The notes below the pieces were generated by a model that worked only from the letters and a program-made list of their open reading frames with translations, had not been told where the DNA came from and ran no database searches. Of a stretch of 64,000 nt of DNA, positions 37,333-46,119 are shown one piece after another (the first letter of the stretch is position 1; the number at the start of each line of letters is the position of its first letter). Location: the NCBI RefSeq assembly GCF_025905425.1, contig NZ_CP109603.1:5286501-5350500 (forward strand), written 5' to 3'. Made by a program: the position numbers and the translations under genes. Source of the DNA: Pseudomonas putida (lineage in GTDB: Bacteria > Pseudomonadota > Gammaproteobacteria > Pseudomonadales > Pseudomonadaceae).

Positions 37333-38031
37333 TCAGTGCTTGCGTGGGGCGAGGTAGGCCAGCCAGCGGCGCTCGGCCACTTTGAATAGGCGTACCAGCA
37401 GGAAGGTCAGGGCCAGGTAGATCAGCCCTGCGGTAATGAATGCTTCAAATGGCAGGTAGTAACGGGCGTTGAAGGTTTTGGCCGCGCCCGTGATATCGAC
37501 CAGGGTAACGATCGACGCCAGGCTGGTGGTCTGCAGCATCATCAGCACTTCGTTGCTGTATTGCGGCAGCGACCGGCGCAGGGCAGACGGCAGCAGGATG
37601 CGCCGGTACAGGGCCAGACGCGACATACCCATGGCGCGTGCCGCTTCGACTTCGCCCCGTGGTGTGGCACGCAGGCTGCCGGCCAGCAACTCGGCGCTGT
37701 AGGCGCTGGTGTTGATGGCGAACGCCAGGCACGTGCAGAACGTCGCGCTGGACAGATACGGCCAGAGCGGGCTCTGGCGCACCAGCTCGAACTGAGCTAG
37801 GCCGTAATACACCAGAAACAACTGCACCAGCATCGGTGTACCGCGGATTACATAGGTGTAGAGCCAGGTCGGGTAGCGCAGCAGGCAATTGCGTGACACG
37901 CGCATCAATGCCAGCGGAATCGCCAGGGCCAGGCCGCAGGCCAGGGAAATCAGCAGCACTTTCAGGGTTAGCGCAATGCCATTGAGGTACAGCGGCAGGC
38001 TCTGCCAGATCAGTTGGTAGTCAAGCATCAT
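37333..38031 (-). CDS. Polar amino acid ABC transporter permease (AotM/HisM-like)
   Basis: 232-residue membrane permease of the HisM class. Segments LPLYLNGIALTLKVLLISLACGLALAIPLAL, YVIRGTPMLVQLFLVYYGL, and the EAA loop EVEAARAMGMSRLALYRRILLPSALRRSLP, which contacts the ATPase. Pairs with the upstream permease, 12 bp away. Start at 38031; the adjacent ATG at 38028 is an alternative. Confidence 0.93.
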   Translation of the reverse strand: MMLDYQLIWQSLPLYLNGIALTLKVLLISLACGLALAIPLALMRVSRNCLLRYPTWLYTYVIRGTPMLVQLFLVYYGLAQFELVRQSPLWPYLSSATFCTCLAFAINTSAYSAELLAGSLRATPRGEVEAARAMGMSRLALYRRILLPSALRRSLPQYSNEVLMMLQTTSLASIVTLVDITGAAKTFNARYYLPFEAFITAGLIYLALTFLLVRLFKVAERRWLAYLAPRKH

Positions 38032-38043
38032 GCAAACCTCCCC

Positions 38044-38733
38044 TCACAGTTCGGCGGCTTTGATGCCGAACGAATAACGATTTTCCACACGGCGCAGCAG
38101 CAACAGCGACAGGCTGGTCAGCAGCAGGTAGAGGCCTGCCACGGTGAGGAAGAACGTGAACGGTTCATGGGTGGCATCGGCCGCGTTCTTGGCTTTGAAC
38201 ATCATGTCCTGCAGGCCGATCACGGAAATCAGTGCGGTGGACTTGGTCAGTACCAGCCAGTTGTTGGTGAAGCCCGGCAGCGCCAGGCGCACCAGTTGCG
38301 GCACGCTGATGCGCCAGAACACCTGCAGGCTGCCCATGCCGTACGCGGCACCTGCTTCGACCTGGCCTTTGGGAATGGCGAGGAAAGCCCCGCGAAAGGT
38401 CTCCGAGAGATAGGCGCCGAAGATGAAACCCATGGTGCCGACCCCGGCAATGAACGGGTTGATGTCGATGTACTGCTCGTAGCCCAGCGCCAGTGCCAGG
38501 CGGTTGACCAGATCCTGGCCGCCGTAGAACACCAGCAGGATCAGCACCAGGTCTGGGATACCGCGCACTACCGTGGTGTAGATCTCGCCCAGGGCGGCCA
38601 GCCAGCGCAGCGGTGACAGCCGGCAGGCCGCGCCGATCAGGCCGAGGCTGATGGCCAGAGCCATCGCCATCAAGGCCAGGCTGATGCTTAACCACGCGCC
38701 ATCGAGAATGCTCGATCCGTAGCCGTGAAGCAT
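38044..38733 (-). CDS. Polar amino acid ABC transporter permease (AotQ/HisQ-like)
   Basis: 229 residues from the ATG at 38733, preceded by GAGGACC; a longer open frame upstream overlaps the binding-protein gene end and is not used. Membrane segments ILDGAWLSISLALMAMALAISLGLIGAA, VVRGIPDLVLILLVFYGGQDLV; EAA loop GQVEAGAAYGMGSLQVFWRISVPQ. Partner of the HisM-like permease. Confidence 0.93.
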   Translation of the reverse strand: MLHGYGSSILDGAWLSISLALMAMALAISLGLIGAACRLSPLRWLAALGEIYTTVVRGIPDLVLILLVFYGGQDLVNRLALALGYEQYIDINPFIAGVGTMGFIFGAYLSETFRGAFLAIPKGQVEAGAAYGMGSLQVFWRISVPQLVRLALPGFTNNWLVLTKSTALISVIGLQDMMFKAKNAADATHEPFTFFLTVAGLYLLLTSLSLLLLRRVENRYSFGIKAAEL

Positions 38734-38758
38734 GATGAAGGTCCTCGTCAGCCGGGGT

Positions 38759-39535
38759 TTATTGGCCGTAGATATCGAATGGGAAGTACTTGGCCTGCAC
38801 CTGCTGGTAGGTGCCGTTGGCGCGGATTGCGGCAATGGCGGCGTTCAGGCGCGCTAGGTTGGCGGTGTCCCCCTTGCGCACGGCAATGCCTGCGCCGCGG
38901 CCGAAGTATCGAGGGTCGTTGATGTCCGGCCCGACCAACGCAAAGCCTTGGCCTGCGGGCGTCTTGATGAAGCTTTCTTCGGTATTGACGATGTCGGCGA
39001 GGGTGGCGTCCAACCGCCCCGCTACAAGGTCGAGGAAGGCTTCGCTCTGTGCGGCGTAGCGCACCACCTCGACCCCGGCACCTTCGAGTTGCTCGGTAGC
39101 GAAGCTGTCGTAGGTGGATGCACGCTGCACGCCGAGTTTCTTGCCTTTGAGGTCCTGTGCCGGGTCGTTGACCTGGCTGCCGGCCTTCATCGCGAACTTA
39201 CCGGGGGTGTGGTAGTACTTGTCGGTGAAGTCGACCGATTTGAGACGATCTTCAGTAATCGACATTGAAGACAGCACCGCGTCGATCTTGCGCACTTTTA
39301 ACGACGGGATCATCCCGTCGAATTCCTGGACTACCCACTGACACTTGACCTGCATCTGCGCGCACAGTGCGTTGCCGATGTCGTAGTCAAAGCCGGCAAT
39401 TTCGCCTTCCGGGGTGCGATAGGAGAAGGGCGGGTAAGCCGCTTCGATGCCAATGCGCAGGCTGCCTTCGTCAGCCTGGGCCAATGCGCTGCAGGCACAG
39501 AGTGTCAGTGCGCCTAGAAGTCCGGTCTTGTTCAT
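38759..39535 (-). CDS. Periplasmic polar amino acid-binding protein (AotJ/HisJ-like)
   Basis: 258 residues with a signal peptide, MNKTGLLGALTLCACSALAQA, cleaved before DEG. Type II periplasmic-binding fold: LRIGIEAAYPPFSYRTPEGEIAGFDYDIGNALC, MSITEDRLKSVDFTDKYY, and KLGVQRASTYDSF. FDYDIGNAL and the two Cys in ALCAQMQVKC are typical of lysine/arginine/ornithine-binding proteins. First gene of the transporter operon, so the ligand is probably a basic amino acid or a derivative. Confidence 0.93.
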   Translation of the reverse strand: MNKTGLLGALTLCACSALAQADEGSLRIGIEAAYPPFSYRTPEGEIAGFDYDIGNALCAQMQVKCQWVVQEFDGMIPSLKVRKIDAVLSSMSITEDRLKSVDFTDKYYHTPGKFAMKAGSQVNDPAQDLKGKKLGVQRASTYDSFATEQLEGAGVEVVRYAAQSEAFLDLVAGRLDATLADIVNTEESFIKTPAGQGFALVGPDINDPRYFGRGAGIAVRKGDTANLARLNAAIAAIRANGTYQQVQAKYFPFDIYGQ

Positions 39536-39609
39536 ATTCTTGACTCCGGTGGATAGGGCGGTACCGGCCGGTGCCCGGGAGGGGTGCGGCTCGGCAGGAA
39601 AAAAATGAC

Positions 39610-39649
39610 ACGTTTAATTTCACAAATCAAATTAAATGGAAATAAACGT
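39610..39649. promoter_or_regulatory. Nested inverted repeat upstream of the binding-protein gene (candidate RpiR operator)
   Basis: Outer arms ACGTTTA (39610-39616) and TAAACGT (39643-39649) enclose inner arms TTTAATTT (39613-39620) and AAATTAAA (39629-39636). It is the only AT-rich patch of the 390-bp gap 39536-39925, placed 75-115 bp before the first gene of the operon. I see no other gene or clear signal in the rest of that gap. Confidence 0.55.
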
Positions 39650-39925
39650 ATCGCTCACAGCGGCAAGTGGCTGTCCGAAGTGGCCGAACAAGGTCACTGT
39701 GGCTCAGCTATCGAAGCCGACGCGATAGGTGGGATAGAGGAGTAAATGAGGCTTTCAACAGTTACCTGGCCACTGGCACCTTCCACCCAGGCTGAGGTCC
39801 GCGACACGCCGACCCCTGCCACCATCAGTCGGCATATCGGCGAGCCTTTGTAACCTGCTCTATATTCACTAGCGCGGCACAGGCAATGAGCCAGGCCGTG
39901 TAGCCGATGACAGGGAGGTCGTCTC

Positions 39926-40648
39926 ATGGCGCGCCAGGCTAATGCACCCCTGCCAGCATGGGTGCGCGACACCTGCAATGACCCGCTCAAGTGTGCGTTA
40001 TGGGCTGCCAGCCTCGTGGCATTTGTGTTGATGGCGCTCAGTGACGACAGCCACCACGATCTTGAATCGTTTTGTATTTCCGGCTCGCCTTCGATGCTCA
40101 CCGAGGGATGGCTGAACGTGCGCCTCTATTACTCCAGCATGGACATCGCCGTCTTCACCGGTGCGGTGGGGCTGATGCTGGTCGCAATGATGCTCCCCGC
40201 GCTGCAGGGGCCATTGGCGCATCTGTGGCGTCAATCAAGCCCCTACCAAGGTGGGCCTGCTGTCACGGCATTCCTGCTGGGGTATTTTTGCGTGTGGCTG
40301 GCGGGCAGTGCACTGCTGCTCATCGTTGCGTTGTTACTGGTTTCCTTCACGGGCTCGCAACTCGTGGCAGGGTTGCTGGCGCTGATCGGGGCAGGGGGGT
40401 GGCAGTTGTGCACGATCAGGGCACGTTGCCTTGCGCGCTGCCATCGGCGCGAAAAAGTCGCCAACCCACTGGCAATGGGGGCGATGCATGGGGTGTGGTG
40501 CTGCGCCACCTGCTGGCCGTTGATGCTGATTGCGTTTTGCCTGCCGGCGGTTCATCTGCCCGTGATGATCGCCGGGGCAATCATCATTGCCCATGAGCGC
40601 AGGGCCGCCCACCCGGGTCAGATAGACCGAACGTGCTCAAGCGCCTGA
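39926..40648 (+). CDS. DUF2182-like predicted metal-binding membrane protein
   Basis: 240-residue polytopic membrane protein, about six hydrophobic segments (CALWAASLVAFVLMAL; MDIAVFTGAVGLMLVAMMLPAL; FLLGYFCVWLAGSALLLIVALLLVSF; AGLLALIGAGGWQL; MGAMHGVWCCATCWPLMLIAFCLPA). The AMMLPAL motif, the HGVWCC-CW cluster and the topology fit DUF2182. The Cys/Met/His content suits copper handling. It has a good ribosome-binding site (GGGAGGTCGTCTC) and ends 46 bp from the convergent tyrosinase gene, a copper enzyme. The link is inferred; family call moderate. Confidence 0.65.
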   Translation: MARQANAPLPAWVRDTCNDPLKCALWAASLVAFVLMALSDDSHHDLESFCISGSPSMLTEGWLNVRLYYSSMDIAVFTGAVGLMLVAMMLPALQGPLAHLWRQSSPYQGGPAVTAFLLGYFCVWLAGSALLLIVALLLVSFTGSQLVAGLLALIGAGGWQLCTIRARCLARCHRREKVANPLAMGAMHGVWCCATCWPLMLIAFCLPAVHLPVMIAGAIIIAHERRAAHPGQIDRTCSSA

Positions 40649-40693
40649 GAGCAGCGCCCGAAACCAGGCTTCGGGCGCTGCGCCGGCGGTGGT

Positions 40694-42298
40694 TCAGTAG
40701 GTCTCCAGTTTGAACGGCCCGTCTGTGGCAGCGGCGTTGCTGCTGTTGAGCCTTGTCCCCTGTGGCTGCTTCAGGACGGTGTCACGGGTCTGCACTTGCA
40801 CCTCGATAGTGCTTTCATCAATCGCCGAGTTATCAGCGTTGAGTGGCAGCTTGAAGGTGGCGGTGGCTTCCAGATGGGTCTGGCAGTTCATGCAGCCTTC
40901 CACGTGCCAACGGCTGAGAATCGGCCGGGTACCCAGGTACTCACGCTTGCCATCGACCTTGGCGTAGGCGCTGATCAGGAACGATCCGCGGATCTTGCCC
41001 CGGTTGATACGGCTCACCCGCAAGGTCTTGCCGGCGGGCTGCACGGCCTCGGCTTTGAACAGCAGCTGCTGGGTGGGTTGGACGTAGGCGTCCAGGGAAC
41101 CTTTGCCGTAGCCATAGCCCAGCTGGGTCTCGATGTTGAAGCAGTCCCGTGTGGTGAAGGGGCTACCGTCGGCTTTCACGAACGGGTCGAGCGTGGTGTC
41201 CAGGCTAAGAATAGCGTTCGGGTCCAGGCCTGCGGCCCCTGCTGGCGGTTGCACGTCAGCGGGTTTGTAATAGCTGGCGCCAGGGTCGCTGGCATCGATG
41301 CTGAATTCATCGGTCGCGCCTTGCCGGCGTTGCCAGGTCCAGAACACATAGTCGATGAAGCAGTGGTGGAAGAAGAAGATCGGGTCCAGGCCCGCGGTCT
41401 CATTCTCGCCCATGTCGCCGTTGGCACCCGGGATCGCCGAACTGTTGCCCTGGCCTGGGTAATCGAAGCCACCGACTGCCAGGTGCATGAAGTTATGCGG
41501 CTCTTCCAGGGATACATGGTGAGGGCCTGCGGGGTCGGATTTGTTTTTCGCGGCGGCCGAGGTGGTATTGGAGAACAGGGTGTAGGTCGGGGCATCCAGG
41601 CAGTTTTCGAAGCGGGTGAACACCTCACCACGCCACTTGCCACCGATCTTGATCTTGCCGTTCAGCCAGGTACTGATGTTGTCATTGAGGTACCCGATGT
41701 TCTGCTCAGCGTCAGGGAATTGCGCATTGTGTGCGTCGGTCTTGGCGCGGTCCTCATCAGTACCGACCAAGCCGGACAGCGGGTAACGCACCGTCTCATA
41801 GCCTTCCGGCTTGCTGTAGATGATCGGGGTGTCCTTGACCTCGTCGGTAATGGCTTGGGGGAACACGAATGAGCGCAGGGGGTTTTCGATCTTGTGGCCG
41901 TCGAGCACGAAGTACTCCTGGGTCAGGGCCGAAGGGATGCCTTTTTCCCGTGATTGCTCACTGCATTCATCCCAGAATGGCAAGGTCACGTCGTTACAGC
42001 CGGGGATACTGCGCAACGCTTCTTCCAGGCGCCAGAGGTAGGCGCGGTGCCAGCTTGGGAACAGCACCGTCCCGTGCTGGCAGTAGCCACCCCACCAGTT
42101 GGGGTCGGTCTTGCCTTGGTCACGGAAGGGCTCGCCGTGCAGGCCACCGAGGGTGAAGAATGAGTTGGGGTCGTTAGCGGGGAGATCCTTGATGCCCTTC
42201 CAGGCACGGATCAGGTTTTCAAGTTCTGCTTTATTGCCTTGGTCGTAGTCGGCCTGGATATCGCTGAGCGAACGACGGACACGCGGGGTGGATGACAT
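40694..42298 (-). CDS. Tyrosinase (type 3 copper monooxygenase), fungal-like with C-terminal domain
   Basis: 534 residues from the ATG at 42298, preceded by a perfect GGAGG. Di-copper site: CuA ligands likely His54 (GGLHGE), His75 (YCQHG) and His84 (SWHRAYLWRLE); CuB ligands His268 and His272 (EPHNFMH) and His311 (FFFHHCFIDYVFW). Cys73 lies two residues before His75, the C-x-H arrangement that makes a thioether in fungal tyrosinases. It is far longer than Streptomyces tyrosinase; the C-terminal domain has a CxxC at 469-472. Oxidises phenols or catechols to quinones. No signal peptide. Confidence 0.92.
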   Translation of the reverse strand: MSSTPRVRRSLSDIQADYDQGNKAELENLIRAWKGIKDLPANDPNSFFTLGGLHGEPFRDQGKTDPNWWGGYCQHGTVLFPSWHRAYLWRLEEALRSIPGCNDVTLPFWDECSEQSREKGIPSALTQEYFVLDGHKIENPLRSFVFPQAITDEVKDTPIIYSKPEGYETVRYPLSGLVGTDEDRAKTDAHNAQFPDAEQNIGYLNDNISTWLNGKIKIGGKWRGEVFTRFENCLDAPTYTLFSNTTSAAAKNKSDPAGPHHVSLEEPHNFMHLAVGGFDYPGQGNSSAIPGANGDMGENETAGLDPIFFFHHCFIDYVFWTWQRRQGATDEFSIDASDPGASYYKPADVQPPAGAAGLDPNAILSLDTTLDPFVKADGSPFTTRDCFNIETQLGYGYGKGSLDAYVQPTQQLLFKAEAVQPAGKTLRVSRINRGKIRGSFLISAYAKVDGKREYLGTRPILSRWHVEGCMNCQTHLEATATFKLPLNADNSAIDESTIEVQVQTRDTVLKQPQGTRLNSSNAAATDGPFKLETY

Positions 42299-42518
42299 GG
42301 TGAACCTCCTTGTTGCCACTGGTCCCGAAAACTCGGGGGTTTACTGCTCCATCGTCCAGCATATCCGGGTTGTAAAAATCTGCCTGGGCGGGCGCCAGAC
42401 GGTTGATCCTGTGGTGAGGGGAGCTCGCGTAGGCGCCCTTTGAGTACGGCTTTTGCTGCCCTGCGGTGAGGGTCCATTCAACCCCAAGCCAGCTCCCACA
42501 ACGCCTTCATCTTGGCCC

Positions 42519-44273
42519 CTATGAGCGTGCCGCCACCTTGATAGCGCCTGCCTTGCCTTGCTTGGCATCATCCAACCCGGCCGCATGCCGGGCCACTCGC
42601 CAACCAAATACAATGGCAGGCCCCAGGGTGGTACCTGGGCCTGGGTAGGTGCCGCGAAAGATCGAGGTCAGGTCATTACCGCAGGCGTATAGCCCCTCAA
42701 TCACCTGGCCTTGAGTATCCAGCACCTGGCCGTCGGAGTTGCCGCTCAAGCCTGCGCTGCAGGCGAGGTCGGCTGGTTGCACTGTGACTGCATAGTAGGG
42801 CCCGTCGCCCAGCGGGCGCACGCAGGGATTGGGTGTTTGCTGTGGGTCGCCGTTGTGACGGTTCATGGGGCTGCTGCCACGGTTGAACGCGGGGTCTTCA
42901 CCGTGTGCGGCCGCGGCGTTGTAGGTGCTTACCGTGTTCGCGAGGCCCGCGGCATCGATCTTGAGCTTGCTGGCAAGCTCGGCCAGCGTGCTGCCTTTGA
43001 CCAGGTAGCCGGCCTTCACGAAGCGGGCGATGTTGGCGGCGGTGCGCAGTGGCATCACCAGGCCCAGGCCATAGCGGCGCAAGAAGGCCTCGTCGCAGAT
43101 CAGGTGAGCGGTAGGGCTGCCATCGGCGAGCATGCCCATGACAAAGTCGTGGTACGAGTCCGACTCATTGACGAAGCGCAAGCCCCGGCGGTTGACAGCG
43201 ATCAGCCCTGGCTTGGCGCGGTCTAGCAGGATGTGTGGCCAGACGGCCTGATATCCAGCCTTGGTTGTGTGTATCGAGCAGGGCATCCATAGACCGGGGC
43301 TGTCGTGGCCGTTGTCGAGCTGGGCGTTGGCCTTCAGCGCGCGATCGATGCCGTCGCCGGTATGGGTCAAGGGCGCCAGTGAAAGGGGCTGGGCCGCAGC
43401 CGGAAACAACTGCTTACGTAAGGTCGGGTGGCGGGTTACGCCGCCGGTGGCCATTACCACGCCCCGGCGGGCTCGGATACGCTGGAGCTGACCGTTGTGC
43501 ATGACCACCGCGCCCACCACCTGGCCGTTTTCCTGGATCAAGTCGTGCAAAGGTGTTTCAAAACGAATGCTGACGTTGCGCTGGCGCAGGCTGTAGAACA
43601 AGCGGGCAACCAAGGCGTTGCCCATCACCAGGTTCGTGCCACGGGGGTGGCTCAGGCGGTCGATGCAATAGCGGCCGACCACACTCAGGGTACGGCTCAG
43701 GTTTTTCAACGAGGCAAATGGCGACAGCAGCGCGTCCAGGTCGGCGCGGGGCACCATCATGCCGCCCAGCCCCATGAACTCCGGGCGTGGTGGCCGCACG
43801 CGGACGAAGTCTTTGCCCAGTAGCCTGCCGTCGAACGCGAGCGGTGCCAGGGCTCGACCACCGAATGCAGCCCCTGGCCCGCTGACGTAATCGGGGTGGG
43901 CGGCGGCAGCCACGAATTTGACTTCGCTGATGCGCTCCAACTCGTCGATTGCCTGCGGCCCGCTGGCTAGAAAGGCTTCGCGTAAGGTTTCACCACCGCG
44001 CTCACCAACCACCGCCTTAAGAAAGGTTGCAGCGTCTGCCACGTTGTCCGCTACCCCGGCGCGCTGGCTCTGGGTGGTGCCGGGCACCCAGGTCGTGCCG
44101 CCCGAAGTCGCACTGATGCCGCCCACGACTGCAGTTTTTTCACACAGCAGCACGTCCAACCCGTGGTGGCTGGCCATCAACGCGGTTGTCATACCTGCGG
44201 TGCCTGCGCCGAACACCAACAGGTCGACTTCCTGGTCCCAGCGTGGGGGGAGGGGGGGGATGGAGCTCATCAT
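42519..44273 (-). CDS. FAD-dependent KstD/fumarate reductase-like dehydrogenase (downstream copy)
   Basis: 584 residues. N-terminal FAD fold LLVFGAGTAGMTTALMASHHGLDVLLCEKT, then GGISATSGGTTWVPG; C-terminal GPYYAVTVQPAD and GLYACGNDLTSIFRGTYPGPGTTLGPAIVFG. These are the landmarks of 3-ketosteroid-delta1-dehydrogenase-type flavoproteins, including the Tyr of the catalytic pair. Start at 44273; ATG 44270 is an alternative (AGGAGA just upstream). It lies 83 bp after a paralogue. Probably desaturates a ring ketone; substrate unknown. Confidence 0.85.
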   Translation of the reverse strand: MMSSIPPLPPRWDQEVDLLVFGAGTAGMTTALMASHHGLDVLLCEKTAVVGGISATSGGTTWVPGTTQSQRAGVADNVADAATFLKAVVGERGGETLREAFLASGPQAIDELERISEVKFVAAAAHPDYVSGPGAAFGGRALAPLAFDGRLLGKDFVRVRPPRPEFMGLGGMMVPRADLDALLSPFASLKNLSRTLSVVGRYCIDRLSHPRGTNLVMGNALVARLFYSLRQRNVSIRFETPLHDLIQENGQVVGAVVMHNGQLQRIRARRGVVMATGGVTRHPTLRKQLFPAAAQPLSLAPLTHTGDGIDRALKANAQLDNGHDSPGLWMPCSIHTTKAGYQAVWPHILLDRAKPGLIAVNRRGLRFVNESDSYHDFVMGMLADGSPTAHLICDEAFLRRYGLGLVMPLRTAANIARFVKAGYLVKGSTLAELASKLKIDAAGLANTVSTYNAAAAHGEDPAFNRGSSPMNRHNGDPQQTPNPCVRPLGDGPYYAVTVQPADLACSAGLSGNSDGQVLDTQGQVIEGLYACGNDLTSIFRGTYPGPGTTLGPAIVFGWRVARHAAGLDDAKQGKAGAIKVAARS

Positions 44274-44356
44274 AGGTTCTCCTGAGTGGTAAGGGAGGAG
44301 GTCTTGGAAGCTAACGACATGGAGGATCCTGAGGATTAAGGCCTGTAGTCCGGGCG

Positions 44357-46075
44357 CTATTCGTAGGCTGTGGCGCCAGCCAGGTGGCGCCCGGCGATAT
44401 AGCCAAACGTGGCGGCCGGCCCCAGGTTGATTCCGCCGGCCGGGTAATGCCCGCCCATGATGCTGGCCATATCGGACCCCGCCGAATACAGGCCTGCGAT
44501 CGGCTGCCCTTCAGTGTTGAGGACTTGCGCATGGGCGTTGGTCTTGAGGCCCGCGAAGGTGCCGAAGCAGCCTGCCTCGACTTTCACCGCATAAAATGGG
44601 CCCTGCTCGATTGGCGCGACGCAAGGGTTTGGCGTGTGCTGCGCATCACCCTGCTTGCGGTTGTAGGGCGTAGTGCCGCGACCGAACTGTGGGTCTTCAC
44701 CCTTGCGGGCGTGGCGGTTGTATTCGGTCACAGTCTGGCTCAGCCCTACGGGGTCAATCCCGCACGCCAACGCCAAGGCCTCGATGGAATGGCCGGTCTT
44801 CAGGTAGCCGGAGCGAATGAACGGCTCAACCGGTAGAGGGAAAGGCCGGGATGCTCCCAGCCCATAACGCCGCTGAAACGCGTGCGTGCAGATCAGCCAG
44901 GAGGCAACCTCGGTGCCGGGCGCGACCGCAACCATGGCTGCAACATAGTCATAGTAGCCATTGGCTTCGTTGACGAACCGTTGGCCGTTGGCGAGGACGC
45001 CGATGATGCCTGGCTTGCCGCGTTCGATGATGTGCGGGAAGTGCCCGTAGCTGCCGTCCTTGTAAGGCACGCGAGACACGGGTGCCCAAGCGGCAGCACT
45101 GGCCAGGTCATCGGCGACTTGGCCGCCGACGCTTTCGCCCAGGCGCAAACCATCGCCATTGACGCCCAGAGGCGGCAGCGCCAGATGCTCATGGCCGGTT
45201 GGCGTGCGCGGGAACAGTGCCTTGCGTCGTTCAATGTCATTGGCAAAGCCACCCGCAGCTAACACCACACCTTTGCGTGCCCGAATGGCAATGCGGCCCT
45301 TTGCAGTTTCAACCACGGCACCGGCTACCCGGTCGTGTTCATGTATCAGCTCGGTGGCTGGCGCCGACTCCCAGAGCTGTACGCCAAGGTCTTCGGCTGA
45401 CTTGGCCAGACGGGCGATCAAGGCGACGCCGTTGACCAAGTGCATGGCGCGCCCCTTGAGCGCCAAGTCGATCACGTGCTTGCCGAAGCGCTTGGTCACG
45501 TGCAGCAGCGAACGCCAGGAACGCGTCAGGGTAAGGAAAGCCGTCAGGTCATGGCCGGCCATGATCGGCATGCCCATGAACGAGGTTTCGCGCATTGTCT
45601 TGCGCAGCCGCTTCAGCAGTACGCCTACCTCGTAGGCGTCGTAGGGTGCAGCGATCACCGATCGACCGCCGGTTCCGGCGCCTGGCGTGTCTCCGTGAAT
45701 GTCAGCAATTGCGTTACCGTCGGTGAATTGCAAAGCGGTATGGCGCTCAAAAAAGGAGACCATATTGGGCGCGGCTTCCAGAAAGGCATCGATCATGGTC
45801 GGGTCGAAGTGCTTACCCAATACATGTTCAAGGTAGGTGCGCGGCAGCGAGCGGTCCTCAACGATCCCGGCGCGCTGAGCCAACGGATTGCCGGGGACCC
45901 ACATCCAGCCACCCGACCACGCCGTGGCACCGCCGAACACTTCATCTTTCTCGATCACGATCACCCGCTGGCCATGCCATGCGGCAGTCACGGCTGCGCT
46001 GAGCCCGGCTGCGCCAGAGCCGATGATCAGGACATCGCAGTCAACTGTGGTGTGCAGGGAAGTGTCGGCAAGCAT
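44357..46075 (-). CDS. FAD-dependent KstD/fumarate reductase-like dehydrogenase (upstream copy)
   Basis: 572 residues from the ATG at 46075 (AGGAGACCTCTTG upstream; an earlier in-frame ATG at 46108 is less well spaced). FAD fold VLIIGSGAAGLSAAVTAAWHGQRVIVIEKDEVFGGATAWSGG, C-terminal GPFYAVKVEAG and GLYSAGSDMASIMGGHYPAGGINLGPAATFGYIAGRH. A paralogue of the next gene with the same landmarks. The two may act on successive intermediates or as a pair. Follows the TIM-barrel gene by 44 bp. Confidence 0.86.
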   Translation of the reverse strand: MLADTSLHTTVDCDVLIIGSGAAGLSAAVTAAWHGQRVIVIEKDEVFGGATAWSGGWMWVPGNPLAQRAGIVEDRSLPRTYLEHVLGKHFDPTMIDAFLEAAPNMVSFFERHTALQFTDGNAIADIHGDTPGAGTGGRSVIAAPYDAYEVGVLLKRLRKTMRETSFMGMPIMAGHDLTAFLTLTRSWRSLLHVTKRFGKHVIDLALKGRAMHLVNGVALIARLAKSAEDLGVQLWESAPATELIHEHDRVAGAVVETAKGRIAIRARKGVVLAAGGFANDIERRKALFPRTPTGHEHLALPPLGVNGDGLRLGESVGGQVADDLASAAAWAPVSRVPYKDGSYGHFPHIIERGKPGIIGVLANGQRFVNEANGYYDYVAAMVAVAPGTEVASWLICTHAFQRRYGLGASRPFPLPVEPFIRSGYLKTGHSIEALALACGIDPVGLSQTVTEYNRHARKGEDPQFGRGTTPYNRKQGDAQHTPNPCVAPIEQGPFYAVKVEAGCFGTFAGLKTNAHAQVLNTEGQPIAGLYSAGSDMASIMGGHYPAGGINLGPAATFGYIAGRHLAGATAYE

Positions 46076-46119
46076 CAAGAGGTCTCCTGGTGTGGTGGGC
46101 GTGGTCAAGCGTCAATGAT

